64,000 nucleotides of DNA from Fasciolopsis buskii (GCA_008360955.1 LUCM01004097.1:19630-83629), one strand, 5' to 3'; shown: positions 13,301-25,900, counted from the stretch's first letter. Notes: a model not told the origin generated them from the sequence alone. Made by a program: numbers and translations.

Positions 13301-16300
13301 TAGAACCACAATGAACAGGCAAATAGAATACTATTTTGCGCTCCAATCGGCCGTGAAAACTTTTTGCTCTGATTCGAACGAAATCACCCTTCCACTCGAA
13401 AAACATTGTTTTCAACTTTTATGATATACTTTGGAGATATTTAGGTGTGTTGCATTTTCTAAGCGCAACAATCCTACTCTGAAACCTTGCTTTTGTCTAA
13501 CCGGAAAATATCCACAGAAAAGTGTACTGGAAAGTCTCGTAGCGTTGACAAGTTGGATCCATTCTAACTTTACCCGAGACTGTCGTCTTGCCATGAATGC
13601 TTTGCAATAATATTATCGGTAGTAGCTCACTTGGGAGTCAGCAACATAGTTGCTCAGTGGTTGAAATAGCGCATTACATTATTGACGAAATAATCGATAA
13701 CCTGGATAGGGTTCCTCTTATTTTAATTTCAAAAGTACCAGTTATTATAAGAATTTTCAGCTTGTTTTCGTGTGTTGAATTTAAATGGTCCGCGGTGAGC
13801 GATATGCCATCTTCACAACTAGAGTTCTACGGTCCCGGTTTGAGATAAATTGTAGCGGTGCAATTAGAATTCATCCTAATATTTATTTCCAATCCGACAA
13901 AGCGAAGTACAAATTAACTCTTCCCAAATAATTTATCTCACATCATTAATATCTAAATGAGCTGTGATTACGGAGGGAAAATTCCTCTCCACTGACCTGA
14001 GGCTAGCAAAACACGGCAGTGTAACAGGACAAATCGCACCGTGCGAACAAACCAATCACTGACACTGAAATAAGGCGCTAATTGCGAATCGGTTATGATA
14101 TTTTGCAGAAAATCTTTTCTTGTTTTGGTCGAAGTGAATAGACGCGCCTAAAGCGAACTGACGAATGACAATGTCATGCTGTGCGCTCAGTGTTTTTCAG
14201 CCGTGAATTTTTCATTGATCAGAAATGGTTAGTTATTTGGAAATTGCTTTATTTCTTCTGCGACATCAAAACATCCAGGTTCTATAGCATACCCAATTCA
14301 GCTTCCTGATACACCGATACGTGTCATTCCGTTGTGCACGTTTCCCGAAACCTATTCGTACGTGAACAAAAATGAAACTTTAACAATTTATTCCCATAGC
14401 AACCGTGTAACTTTCACTTTAGTAATCAATCTGTTTGTGGTACTGTAGACAGGACAGTTGATTAAATTAAAAAGGCATGATGTGAATTATGACAAACATG
14501 AAAAATTCAGCATTTAGAATAATGTGAAAGCCCCCGACCATTGGGCTTCCTGGACTCATTGAAATTTGTCTGTGGAAGGATTTCCGCTGGACAACTGAAA
14601 ATTTATAATTCCACAAGTTCTACTGAACAGTTCGTGCTAATAATGTGCGGAAAGCACTGCGCATGACTAGGCTAGGAGCTATCGGTTTTGTTCGTAAGGT
14701 TGCATCATATCGGTTGTAGACTTCTGATAAAAAGAATATGGAATACTGTTAACAGTATTATTATTATTATTATTACTACTACTACTAATGATGTTAACGT
14801 TGCGGTTGCTATGCCTGTTTATCACAAAACAAAATTGAGATATTTCTGGTAGAATACCCCTTTCAAAAAATGACTGCGATTGCGAAAGACTGATTGGTGA
14901 TGAACGTTCCTGCAAATACGATCACATCCAAAAGTCATGAATCTCTCTGCAAGGCACAGTAGAATTGGCCTTGATAGGCCTGTTATTGGAAGTTTTGATC
15001 AGACCTTTTGGAGTCTTGAACAGATTTATTCTAAAGGAGGCAAAACCTAGGTGCAAAACGTCACCCTTAGATCTCACAGAAAAATTTGGTCCTATGATGG
15101 AGGATAGTGGCGCAGAAATTTGTTCCAAGTGTACTTCAGGCGTCTGTGATTGCCGGTCAGAAAAGCCTTGCATTCGACAAAAAATAGTTTTTCATCCACT
15201 TCGTGCTGTTTCCTTAGCAATATGACAACTTACAAATAATGAATATATTACTAAAACCCGTTTGCGTCTCCTGGAATTTTCTCATTTCCTCTATTGAAAC
15301 AAATATAGACAGCAATAATCCAAAACTCAGATACTGTACTTTGGGCTGGAGATCAATGCGAACTGTCGGTATAAAGTTAGAATGCCCAGCTGTCAGTCTG
15401 CATTTCAATCAAAGTGAAAGGAACTCAATCAAGAGACGGGGAAAAAGGTTGTTTTGGGCAATTTTTAAAAGTTTTATGTTCTCTTTAAGACCTCTACCGT
15501 TTGTGGACATGTTAACTGATGTTTCAGCCTAAAGAGTTTGGTTCCACATAAATAGGAGCAGAAAGGCAGCGGAGACGTTGATCCAAAACAACGTCTCAAG
15601 GGTACAGAGGTCTCAAAAATACATTGAACTAGAGGAACTCAGCAAACTTCCATCAAACATTGGGGGAGAATTTTGATATCTTACTTTGAGTAGCTAGTTA
15701 TTATTACGAGGAAATACTGGATCAGCTTTGGATGAACAAACTGATCAACATGTGTGACAGTCTTGTTATTTCAAACTGGTTGATTTTGATTAGACCTCCA
15801 AAAAACAACATGGTTTGAGAAAAGGCAAGTAGGTATACAAGGCCCCGGCGGAATGTATTGTTTATACTGACTCCGTAGTGTGGCCTAAAGTCAACACAGG
15901 AGGGCGACCGGTCAGTGACATGTAAACTGACTGGATGCTAGTTCAATAATTAACGAATTGCCTCTATACATGTAAGAATCACAGTCTAAGCAATTTAGAA
16001 ACTAAACCGTAAAGACGATAGTTAGAACGACAAAGCAAGTAAGAAAGTTGTGGGAACGTGAAAAACGAACAGTGGAGCATTGTGGAATGGTTAGCAAATC
16101 GCTTCAGGAATGTAATGTAGACTTTCATAGGGATGGTTTACTGGTAATGCAAGCACGGTTTGTGAATGCGCTTTCGACCCCCCAAGAAAAAGTGGAGGTT
16201 AGGGAAGAAAATATCGATTTGAAGCAAAAAAACGTTTTTTGCACTCTGAAATATTCTTACAGAATGGCATATCGGATATTTGCAGTCCGGTTTGGAAGAC

Positions 16301-16490
16301 AGTTCGTAACGAAATCATGAAAGGTTTCATTCGACATATTAGCGGATCAAAATTTTGTATATCCGGGAGGGATCGGAACGAAGTTAAACGTTGTTCGCCT
16401 CTCGACCAAGGTTTGTGGGTGTCGCGTTAGAAAATGGACGAAATGTTTCACATGCAGAAAAGAAATCAAATTGACGATTATATCTTTGAT
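10380..16490. other. Intergenic or intronic sequence without a supported gene
   Basis: Nothing coding could be supported. A compound TTA/CTA microsatellite sits at 14756-14788. A short similarity (GCTGCACGGAC core) occurs at 11931 and again at 12073. Open frames at 12444-12719 (+), 12624-12926 (-) and 15239-15532 (+) overlap on opposite strands and lack splice-site support. Confidence 0.45.
14756..14788. repeat. Compound TTA then CTA trinucleotide microsatellite
   Basis: Six to seven TTA units run directly into four to five CTA units, giving a stretch that reads as poly-Asn/poly-Ser codons on the minus strand. Confidence 0.85.
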
Positions 16491-16498
16491 AAAACATA

Positions 16499-16922
16499 AG
16501 TTGGCGAACATGCTCGTTTTCAGTGATTCGTACTCATGCCATTATATCACTATATATATATATATCTTGACAAAATATTTTCACTACGGGAAGGATTGGA
16601 TTAGTCAGAGGTCAGAGGTCAAAAATCCAGGTTGGCAAAGTGTCGCCTCTTGAGCACTGCGGAAGTTGTCGCAATCCGTCTTCACAGTCCTCCACTTTGT
16701 TCTCAAAAACAATTTGTGGTTGCGTTTCAACTCCCTTGGCCCACCCCCGTCCAAATACAAACCCTAGACAACAAAACAATTAACACCACAAATCCCTTCC
16801 CCACCCATATTTGTGAATGACTAATCCAATCCTTCTTACAGTGATAATATTTTGTCAAGATATATATAGTGATGTAATGGCATGAGTACAAATCACTGAA
16901 AACGAGCTTGTTCGCCAACTTG
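16499..16922. repeat. Long inverted repeat (about 107-nt arms, about 210-nt spacer)
   Basis: The arm at 16499-16607 and the reverse complement of 16818-16922 match along almost their whole length. Both read AGTTGGCGAACA, then GCTCGTTTTCAGTGATT, TACTCATGCCATTA, ATCACTATATATA, TCTTGACAAAATATT and GGATTGGATTAGTCA. I estimate about 90% identity by eye; the main length difference is in the TA run. The spacer is unrelated between arms and includes a short GTCAGAG tandem. Two copies of one repeat inserted head to head, or a fold-back element, would explain it. Transcription through it would give a strong hairpin RNA. Confidence 0.85.
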
Positions 16923-17739
16923 TTTTCTCACTGTGCTCAGTGATTATATCTTTATTATTACTAAAATGAATGATCGTTTAATTACCCTTATAAACTGACT
17001 TCAGCACTAGCTCATTAGTTGGACCCGTGCTGGAATTCCAACTCATTCACTGGACAAACGATATTTTTCCGCAGACACCCCTGTCGTTGCACGTTCGACG
17101 AAATCGAAGTGTATTATGGTATGCCGTAAGAGGAACTCCTGTATTCGAATAACATGTAAACGTGTTTGGTTCAGTTTAACCGATATTCCGATAGATCTAG
17201 TCCGTGCACAGCCAGTTGAATTCGTCTAACACAGTCGCCGTCTGCTCATGGTGATTTCCATCCAAAGCACACATTTTGTCCGCAATAATACTTGCACCTG
17301 TTATTCTGTACTTTCCCTTGACCACAACGGTGCAGCTAAGTAGAGTTTGTGAAGTTAAACTCATGCGCTTCTGGAGTCATACCTAGAGGTGTATCGCTAA
17401 ACAAAAGCCAGCAGAAATATTTTCAGTCAGGTTGTCCAGTCCACTTAACCTGTCAGCGTGAATAAATAGTCTTCGTGGGAGATTTTGATGAACAAACTTA
17501 TTTCACCGTGGCGAAAAGTAAAAATCGGGGAATACAGTTTTGCTTATTTGTTCCATTCAGTGTCACAGCTTTGTCTGTGTTAGTTAATTGTTTTATTATC
17601 CAAGGTTCAACGTTCAGCTTCAGTAGCACCCCTATAACTTCGCGCAATTTGAACGACCTGAATTTGAACATGCGACGCATGAAATACGCCGGTTTTGATT
17701 CAAAGAGACCTCTCCGATAAAATATAACGGTTATAATTC

Positions 17740-17936
17740 TATCCGGCCGGCGGTAGCCAAAAGGATAAGGTCGTGGCATTCGGACGTGAAGATTGCCGTT
17801 TCGAATCCTCCTACCGCCGGTCAACTTCCCCAATTGGCAGCCTTCTGCTGGCAGCTGCCACCTTTCTGAAAATTGATATATACCGTTGTTTCATTAGTAC
17901 AGTAATTAAAAGATAAAAGGAAAAAGATAAAAAATA
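17740..17936 (+). mobile_element. SINE family 1, copy A (tRNA-derived)
   Basis: The head at 17747-17820 can fold like a tRNA: CCGGCGG at 17747-17753 pairs perfectly with CCGCCGG at 17814-17820. A box TAGCCAAAAGG (17754-17764) fits the consensus and B box GTTTCGAATCC (17798-17808) has one mismatch. The body (TCAACTTCCCCAATTGGCAG...) is homologous to the copy at 21.4 kb. The 3' end is a GATAAAA/GGAAAAA-rich tail (about 17905-17936), typical of a SINE tail copied by a LINE. Length is about 200 bp. Confidence 0.75.
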
Positions 17937-17939
17937 TGC

Positions 17940-20900
17940 GAAGGATGATTACTCTGGCAGAGGAGGCCTTATTTGTATATCGGATTCATTGGAAGGTGCG
18001 TTGCACGCTAGAGCTTAGGAATCGGAAACAACGAAGTGGGAATTTGTGCCTGGCACAATATCACACCAGATTCAATGAAGCAGGCTCGCAAACGTGTCCG
18101 ATCGAGCTGCTGTCAAACTCTAAAGCGAACGGTGGATTCGGGGTTCGGTCTTACGGTTACCTCTAGGTAACCGATTATTCGTCCGGCTGAGAGCAGCAGA
18201 AGTAGGCTGTCATCCAGCATCCGTATTCTTCATTCCGTTTGTTTGAATTTCACCAACCATACTGCGTCAGATGACTAAAGCTCAACCGGGGGCGACTTCT
18301 TTGTAAGGACGGATGGCGAACAAACTCAGAGAGATTTTCTACTTCTTGGTATTCCTCGAAAGAGAATTATTTGCAGTTTTGTCGATCGGAAATCACCACT
18401 GGTCTGTGCCGCTTGTTGCGCACTGTCCGCGATGCGTATTTGTTTCACCGAATATAGTATTCCCAAATAGGTTTTCAACGAGAATTTGTTCGGAAATATC
18501 CCATTCTGAAGCCTTTGTCAGCTGGACTCGCAAAATTATGTTGATATCGATAAATATTGCTCCTTTTGGCTTCTTGTGTGTGATTGCTTTCAGTAAATCC
18601 AAAATCGATGCGAAAGTGATTGTTTTTTAATCTTACAAATTGGGTAAACAGCTCAACTTATGATAGGAGTAATTTCATTTCACATGTAAGTTAATCGTTT
18701 CGCCCGTTGCCCGCAGTTTAAATCGAACTTTGCACGCAGGTTTTTGGTGCATTACCGTTCACCATAAATGAGTAGGTTTCTGATTCCTAATTGGACGAAA
18801 CAATTGGGACTGACGATAAATTTGGTAACAAATTAAATATAAGTTTGCGTTCTATAAATTGACGGTTCATTTCCTCCATCAAAATTAATTGTTCGGGGAA
18901 TTCCATTTTGGCCTCGGGGCTTGTAATTATTCGCGCATTTTGCACCAGTCAGGTACTGGCCAACTAAATGTGCTTAGTCTATAATCATTTTCCATAGGAT
19001 ATTCGTGAAGCAAATCGGGCATTTTGTCTGATTTGATCTTTTTCAAAAACTGACAAAGTAACAGGTTATTTCGTTGATGTAATTAGAATATTAGATTTTT
19101 CACGGGAAATTATTTTCGGATGCATATTTTGATCATTTCACACCTCGTAGATCTTGATCCTCATCGAAGTTTTGTGCAATTTTACCGAATATGATAACAA
19201 TTTTTGTTGTATTTTGTACATTTTTGTGTCTGTCATTTAGAGAAACCGAAAAGCCACCAAGGAAAATACTGAAAATTACAAAATTACAACCCTTTGATGG
19301 AAATCTACCATTTCAATCGCTTGACGATTGCAGGATCGAGTGAACATAAACCTTTAACAGGATAACGATAGTGAATAGCACAACGGATGCATCCTTTCAT
19401 TGCCTGTTGACCCAACAGGTACACCGCGTGTCAGCATTTTCTTTTTTTGCTTAGTACATTTTTATTCCGTGAATGTTTTGTTAGGCATCAATCATGGCTG
19501 GAGTAACTGTGGACGAATGTTGCTCATGCATTTAACGATCCTGCTTTCTACTCGCAGTTTGAAAGACAGTGTCCACGATTCAGGTCGCATCGCGTTGCAA
19601 AAACGATTCTGCCTAATGAATTGGAACATGCGAAACAATTGGCGAATTCCTTGGAGTTTGGCCATTCGGAGAGCCGACAAATTGCAAGTTTTTTCTAATG
19701 AAAATGAACATAGATTAATTTCATTTAAACGGAGAGTAGGAAACATTGGATCGTTGTTAATAATTTGTCCAAAAGACCTCTGATCTATTGAAAGGGATAA
19801 TATAAAGTTGATTCAGTGCCAATCGCTTTGACAATTGTTACGGTTATATTTTCAAATTAATCCCCTCTAATTTGTTGCGCAAAATGGTTTAAGTTGCAAA
19901 AACCGAAACAAATTAATAGTTTTCGTTGTAGAAAAGTGATAAACGTCAAAATATTTTGGTACGCTTGAAAGAAAAACGAATGGAAGGAATTCATAAATCC
20001 CAAAAACGTCAACAAATGTTGGGGTTTCCAAGTGTCTGTATTGTTCAGATTGCAGCAAAACTTTAGTTCGGTCAGTTGCAGAATTCTTGTTTGATCAATG
20101 CGCACGGTGTGGGGTTCGAGGATACGGCTCAATGACGATGCCACTAACTGTCAGAACGCACTAGTTGAGATTATTAATCTGCTTCTCAGCTGATTTTAAT
20201 GACTGGCATTGAATTGTAGGATTACAGTGTTTTAAGTGTTCATTGAACTGATGTTTCCGTCGTACCTGCTCCTGTGCTATGAACTTAAATTTGGATTCCA
20301 CAAAAGGTATGAACGTAAATACTTACCTTCCGGTCTTAATGAACAACAAGCAATGAACAACTACGAAACCATTGATCGGTCGAACAGGTCGAGCTATTGT
20401 GAATTGGAAGCAAGAGTGAAAACGAGTGAATCTTCTCGACTTGGTTTCACCGATTATTTGACTAAGACAGTGGTGTTGCCATTGGAGCCACACCATGGCA
20501 TCGGCTAATCTTTGCAATCTTTCAAATGGAGGAACCGCTAAGTTTGAACGGTCAGTTGGGAACGAGGTTGATGGGAAAGCATTTTAAAGCAAATAAATTT
20601 CCATCCAAACTTGACGCTAATCAGCAAGGAGAAGTAGTATGAACAATGTCATAATAATTTCTCCGTTTGCAAATTAATAATAATATTTAGAACAACGGTA
20701 ATTATGCCTCGTACAATCAGTATCGTTACAGAATTCACGAACGTTTGCGCATTGCTCGCCATTGTACTTTATTGTGTCACGTGTTTGCGCTGAATTTCTC
20801 ATGAAGGATGAACGTTCGAGTTACGGGATTTCGGAGTGGTTATTGAATAAAGTGTGACCGTCCGACGAAATGCAACGACAATCGGTATGCTTCTGAATGT

Positions 20901-21330
20901 GTCACTGTTCATGCGAGAATATGCATCATTCTAGTTACGGGTTGCTTTTATTCATGAATTATTAAATGCTTTTCATTTGTCAAATATTGGGCAAATTTGG
21001 TACAATCCATTGATTTGTTAAAACCTGCAGAACAAAGTATTTTCACACAAACGAAAAGTGTAGTTTCACCTGCAGAAATGTAGGGAGATAGTTCGAACAA
21101 AGTGCAACAAAATACCTTTCCTCGCCCTTGCAGATATGTGTCGAATATTCAATTACTCCTATTCGGCTACGCTTCGTATTGGGGCTGACTATTGAGATGA
21201 CAGCTCAAATATATTGACCATTAGTAGAATATTTCCGGCCACATAGATGCAGAGGCGTTTGTTTGATGCTGGCAGGGAGCAATAGACAGAGTAGAATAAA
21301 AATGGCTTGCTCGGCCTGCAAATGATACGT
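17940..21330. other. Intergenic or intronic sequence, one weak coding-like segment
   Basis: Besides the coding-like segment at 19.5-19.7 kb, nothing is supported. Opposed open frames at 18313-18630 (+) and 18393-18602 (-) overlap each other and neither stands out. Confidence 0.4.
19494..19705 (+). pseudogene. Frameshifted coding-like segment, product unknown
   Basis: An ATG at 19494 opens MAGVTVDE, after which that frame soon stops. One frame over, a 59-codon stretch runs to 19703 and reads FNDPAFYSQFERQCPRFRSH and then NELEHAKQLANSLEFGHSE. The amino-acid mix is rich in E, Q, R and H and looks coding. TTTTGTTAG just before the ATG could be a 3' splice site. A one-base frameshift, or a missed exon boundary, would be needed to connect the ATG to the rest. 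No family is recognised. Confidence 0.25.
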
Positions 21331-21334
21331 AGGA

Positions 21335-21515
21335 GCAATCTTTTATCATTTACTTTCTTTATGATGAAATAACAACATGCACCGTTTTTCACGAAGGGTA
21401 CCGCAACCAACAAAGTGCCGCCAAATGGGGAAATTGACCGGCGGTGGGAGGATTCGAACCGGCAACCTTTACGTCCAAATGCCTCGAACGTATCCACATG
21501 GCCACCACCGGCCGG
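21335..21515 (-). mobile_element. SINE family 1, copy B (tRNA-derived)
   Basis: On the minus strand, 21511-21438 forms a tRNA-like head. CCGGTGG pairs with CCGCCGG (one G-U pair), the A box is TGGCCATGTGG (21504-21494) and the B box is a perfect GGTTCGAATCC (21460-21450). The following TCAATTTCCCCATTTGGCGG and the AAATGATAAAAGAT tail align with copy A at 17.75 kb. The intact B box makes this the better candidate for a recently active or functional Pol III head. Confidence 0.75.
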
Positions 21516-21859
21516 ATGGTTCGATCAAAATATGGAAGCATCGGTGGATTCACTGGTCAAAATTAGATCACAACATTTTCCGAATGCTATTTTTTTAGAA
21601 TATCGTTGCAGAATGCTATCGCTGGTAGACTACTCTTGGAAATCCAAGATGGGACTTTAAAGTATGAATTTCAGTTAGTAATAAATCATATCTGAAAGAG
21701 AGTCTAACTTCCTTCGACTTTCACAAACTGCATTTTATGGACATTATCGTGTTGAAATAAACAAAATAAATGGAGCCATAAGATAACACGCAATTTTAGG
21801 GTCAGCTGGAATCGTGCTTGAGGATCCAAAACACAGCTTAGAGTATCGGTCGACTGATT

Positions 21860-22120
21860 TGCGCTAGCAGCCCGTGGTCGTGCTAATCAGTGACGTATAG
21901 GGTCAACATCATGTGGTGAAGTTCAACAAACCCGTTGAGAACCTGCCCGGTAGCGAAATGGCTAAAGCTTTCTACTCAGAATCGTTCGTCCCAGGTTCGC
22001 GTGCCAGTTCGAGAGTGGTGGGTATGCATCGCTCATGATTCCTATCATGGACGAAACAGCTGTACAGTGATTCCATTGTTTCTCAGTGGTCAGCTGAACC
22101 ATGGTATCACGTGGTAAATT
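21860..22120 (+). mobile_element. SINE family 2, copy with intact A box
   Basis: This copy shares with 54.3 kb an upstream leader (AACATCATGTGGTGAAGTT), a CCCGGTAGCGAAATGGCTAA segment and an ACTCAGAATCGTTCGTCCC segment. A tail containing GACGAAACAGCTGTA is also shared. The A box TAGCGAAATGG (21951-21961) is canonical; the B-box region GGTTCGCGTGCC (about 21994) is only approximate. The shared region reaches upstream of the tRNA-like part, so the element is longer than a simple tRNA head plus tail. Confidence 0.65.
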
Positions 22121-22334
22121 ATTTCATGACAACTTCGAGATTGTGCCAAAATTTGGTACTCAATTTTCTGAGATGATCTGCAAACATTAACATGTCCTTC
22201 AATTCTTGCTTCGCGGTTGTCAAGGCAAACGTTTGATAATTTCATCTTGCCCATTGATGCTTGTCACATTTGAGCATGCAGACGCAGAAATGATTATTCG
22301 CTACGGTTTTCAAAAGGTTCAGCTTTTTACTTAC

Positions 22335-22517
22335 CGTCAATTCGTATCTTCTATTTGTCCTAATGCAACTCAGTGAAAGACCATCACCCCAGCTAGGCCA
22401 GCTTTGGCGTCGACCCACATTTTGCCAGTTCCGGCGCATTGGGATCAAGCGGTTATCCTCTACCGGTTTAGTCAAAATACTGCGTAATTGCTCAAACGGG
22501 ACAAGTTCGTTCGCCAT
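22335..22517 (-). CDS. Candidate first exon, product unknown
   Basis: An ATG at 22517 begins a 61-codon frame that ends in phase 0 exactly at a strong GTAAGT donor (22334-22329). The peptide starts MANELVPFEQLRSILTKPVE and continues RRNWQNVGRRQSWPSWGDGL. A TGA lies just upstream in frame, so the ATG would be the start or the exon would begin nearby. The next exon was not found. No domain is recognised. Confidence 0.35.
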
Positions 22518-22666
22518 TTGATCTCACTTTGCATGCAGGCACTTGACACATAGGCTGATGTCATTCATTCCACACAACCGTTGCTCTCCAAAATGCAATT
22601 ATACACTCTTCTGTTCACTGGAATCAAAGTAAATAAATACAACCTCACTCGGCTTACTGAGCTTGA

Positions 22667-22877
22667 TTACTCTTCAATGTCGGCCGGCTTTGTCTCATCT
22701 CCAATTTGAGCACCAACCCAAAAAACGTGAAGCTTCTCTTGTGAATCTGTAACATGAACGATTAACACATCCCAGGGTTTTGAAAAAAAACGATTAAAGA
22801 CAATCGGTAATCGCGCTGATTTATTGTTATCTCCGCCAAAGAGAAAACCTCCCAATAGCGACAAGAATGAAGTTAAA
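22667..22877 (-). CDS. Candidate exon, product unknown
   Basis: A TTCATTCTTCAG acceptor precedes 22877 on the minus strand. The frame then stays open to a TAA at 22669-22667. The peptide includes SLLGGFLFGGDNNKSARLPI, FFSKPWDVLIVHVTDS and ends VGAQIGDETKPADIEE. A GTAATC donor overlaps the stop (GA|GTAATC), so this could be an internal or a terminal exon. It precedes the MANELV exon on the same strand by about 150 bp, but the phases do not join simply. Function is unknown. Confidence 0.35.
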
Positions 22878-23072
22878 CTGAAGAATGAATTTTAGTGAGC
22901 AAAGTAATACTGTTTAAAGACATTCAAAGCGCTGCATGACAATACTGCATTGAAATTTGTGTTTAGTTAGGTAGTGAGTTTAGATCAGTTTAGAAGGTCA
23001 CATGGTCTTGATAATTCAGTTTGTTACATTTGCCTAAACACATCCGTTTTTTGCACCTCTTTGTGTTGCCAG

Positions 23073-23862
23073 TGACTCAGAGGATTCCTGCGAATGAGTT
23101 CTTAAATTGGCTGGACTACATTTCGCTAGTTTCTGTCACCGTCACATAGAATTATTCACCAATAACCTTTCTATATATTCCTCAGAACTTGCCATCTAAA
23201 GGACACCTGGGTCCAGAAAAGCAATTGTGCTGGTTGGCGGAAAACTTCACTCGCAAATCACGGGGCAAGATCACCGTTCAGGATTTGGTTGGCACTGGCA
23301 TCAGATCTTCGGTTTGGAAAATATCTTGTTCAATTAATATTTCGAACTTTTGAATTTACTCAATCGCATGTGTACTTTGCATCCATAAGCCCACCCTAAT
23401 GCAAATATTGAAGGTTATATGGTCTCCTTTGAAAGCATTTAGCTTTTCATCAAGAAGATGAAAAGCGATCTTGCGACCTACAGCAATATCAAATGACCCG
23501 CGTGGTTCGGCACTGCCTTAAGTTTATATTGACGGTCTAATGTCATCCAGAAATTCTCCCCTGTAGAGGCACAATAACGAGTACCCTTGTATTTCTCCGG
23601 TCTGTTCTGCTGGTGATATTATTCTATTCTAATATGCTTCCATACCACAGTTTTGGTTTAGGTAATCTGTCTAATGGATACCCCAGCGCTAATGTTTTTG
23701 ACAGACGATCACCGATCATTGCGAGTATTGTCATTTGCCAACGGATAATCCTAATTTGGTGAATAACCAGTCTCATGTGCCAGTAGGACTTCAGATTTAT
23801 TTGGCTCTGCTAACCGTGATTTGTCAGAACGAAACAAGCCAAGGCCAAAAAAGAGAAAGTGA
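23073..23862 (+). CDS. Candidate spliced gene, 3' part, with basic C-terminal tail
   Basis: Seven plus-strand exons join in phase: 23073-23128, 23186-23327, 23390-23413, 23455-23534, 23567-23612, 23662-23758 and 23787-23862. Introns are 57, 62, 41, 32, 49 and about 28 nt. The clearest exon is the second, after a TATATTCCTCAG acceptor, reading GPEKQLCWLAENFTRKSRGK and ITVQDLVGTGI. The first reads TQRIPANEFLNWLDYI after a TTGTGTTGCCAG acceptor. The last exon ends RNKPRPKKRK before TGA, which resembles a nuclear localisation signal. Several donors are weak (GTTTCT, GTTCAA, GTCTAA) and the last intron is very short, so exons 5-7 are the least certain. I do not recognise the protein; upstream exons must exist. 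Confidence 0.4.
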
Positions 23863-23869
23863 TCTACCG

Positions 23870-25900
23870 CAAATATTTCCTCGCTTCAAACATCCCTTTT
23901 CGTAAGATCATTCTGTGGTCCCTTCCAAGGCGTAGTTCCAAAAGACAATGAATGCAATTTTGATTCATGTTATCCCATTAGGATCTCATCCTATGACAAG
24001 GGCAGAATAGATTCACTCACAACTTAAATTCCTGAGACTACTGACGGCAACTGCATGTGAACTTTGCGACCCAGGCCACATGAAACACTACTCGATTTTG
24101 GCCAAAAACAAGATAAGAAAAAAAGAACTCGTCTTTCCCCAGTCAGTTGTGCAGGCACTGCTGACAATAAAATCCATTTTTTGTGGTATCATGTTTTTGT
24201 ACAGACTATCCATTTGGTCGTGTGGTTGCAGTGCAGATTCCGGTACTTTGAATACTGCACCCGGCAACCCATCCAATATCACTGTCATCCTTTAAAATAC
24301 GTGCTACTTCAGATGACCCACTTTTTTCAGTGTTTTTCGATTGTTCGTCCGATTTGGATCAGCATGTTAGTCATCCACTCCACCTAAATTAAAAGTAGAA
24401 CCTGCTATGGATGCGTCGATACTTTGTTTAACTTACAACAAAAACGGATTTCACACCGTGACTACGTTACAATTTGCACCGTGGGTGACAATCCAGTCCT
24501 GTAGTTTGCTGCATGAGACGAAGAAGTCATTTGTCTTTTCAGATTCATAGAATAAAATAGTCGAGATAAAGTGAGTTGTCATTAATTCCATTCACCAGCA
24601 GGTTCTCCATATCTTACATTTCCGCTATCCAGTTATCATTCGGATGTACTTAAAAAAGCTTCACTGAGGCATGTCTACCGTAAACCTTGTCTATTCGAAT
24701 CACGGTACATCTTCTAATCAAGATATCAACCGCCGGTGCACAACAATCGTTAGCCACAAGAGAAATTCTGCATTGGCTGAGCCTGGGAACGCATTACGAA
24801 AGATAAATCTAGTTATGGATTCGGACAGATACGTTACTTCTCGAGATTCTCGTGGAATAAATGAGAGTACACATCAAAGATTTGGAAAGCAAATACACAA
24901 CAAGCCCTTTGGTATAGTGAGAGTAATCAGATCAAAGGGAACTGGATGAATTCGACTGGCTAAAGCCGTAACAGCACAATTGTTAGTGTGTCGATTTAAT
25001 TGACTGGGTGAATAATACTGACAAACACTACAGTAATAATGGTGTATTAAAATAAGTAACAAGGGAAGAAAAACCGTGTTTAGCACGGAACGATCTTGTG
25101 TAATTCGAACCCAATAATAAATTAGCCAAACCTGGAAATAAAGGTAAAAGCCGTCGGCGACTAACTACAAAACAAAGTGCCCTATATAGTGAATTCCCCT
25201 TAAGTGAAAGTCTTAGGGTCCTTAGGGACGTTAATTCGAGTGGGGAACGTGATATACGGAGAACGGTTGGGTGAAAGAACACTCTGCTTAGAAAATCTAC
25301 TCATATGCACCCATGATATCAGGCTGACTCGTTTGGCGCTCGCTGTTTCATTTGAAATGCCATATAGTCAATATAGGCTAACGCCAATCAACTATCCGTT
25401 TGGCCGTAGTAAGATCGTATGAGTCATTGGAGGATGTCGAAACCAGAATAGCTATGAGCGAAAAATGATTCCTTCCACATTCTTTGATTCGGACACAATC
25501 ATGGAAATAATCTCCGAGCCATGATGATAAGCACGAGTCTTCGTGTACAGTCAATCATAATATGGATCCCAAGAGAGGAGACACGTTATAAAACTGCAAA
25601 TTTAGAAAGCCATTACAGTGGAACGTAATGGTAAACAAATACCATGAACTAATTAAGATGCAGTTTTTAGGTTCGTTAGACTACCGGACGTGTTCAGAAG
25701 AAAGCTCCAGAAGATGGCCATATGTAACAGAAAACCTACTTCAAAAGATCAAACTAAGAACCGTGGGATAGGATATTAATGGTGCTATCTTCAGTATCGA
25801 GAAGATCGTTGCCTTCTCCTGTTCTCAGTTGTTAGATTTTGACATTCAATAGAATGGATGACCTTGCCGCTGTTGTGTATACAAGGCCTACTTTCGATAG
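23870..25900. other. No supported gene; scattered open frames
   Basis: Open frames such as 24671-24949 (+, 92 codons, ending GIVRVIRSKGTG) and 24088-24288 (-) have plausible composition but no convincing splice sites. Around 24.93-25.25 kb, plus-strand peptides interrupted by stops suggest an eroded coding sequence that I cannot identify. Confidence 0.35.
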
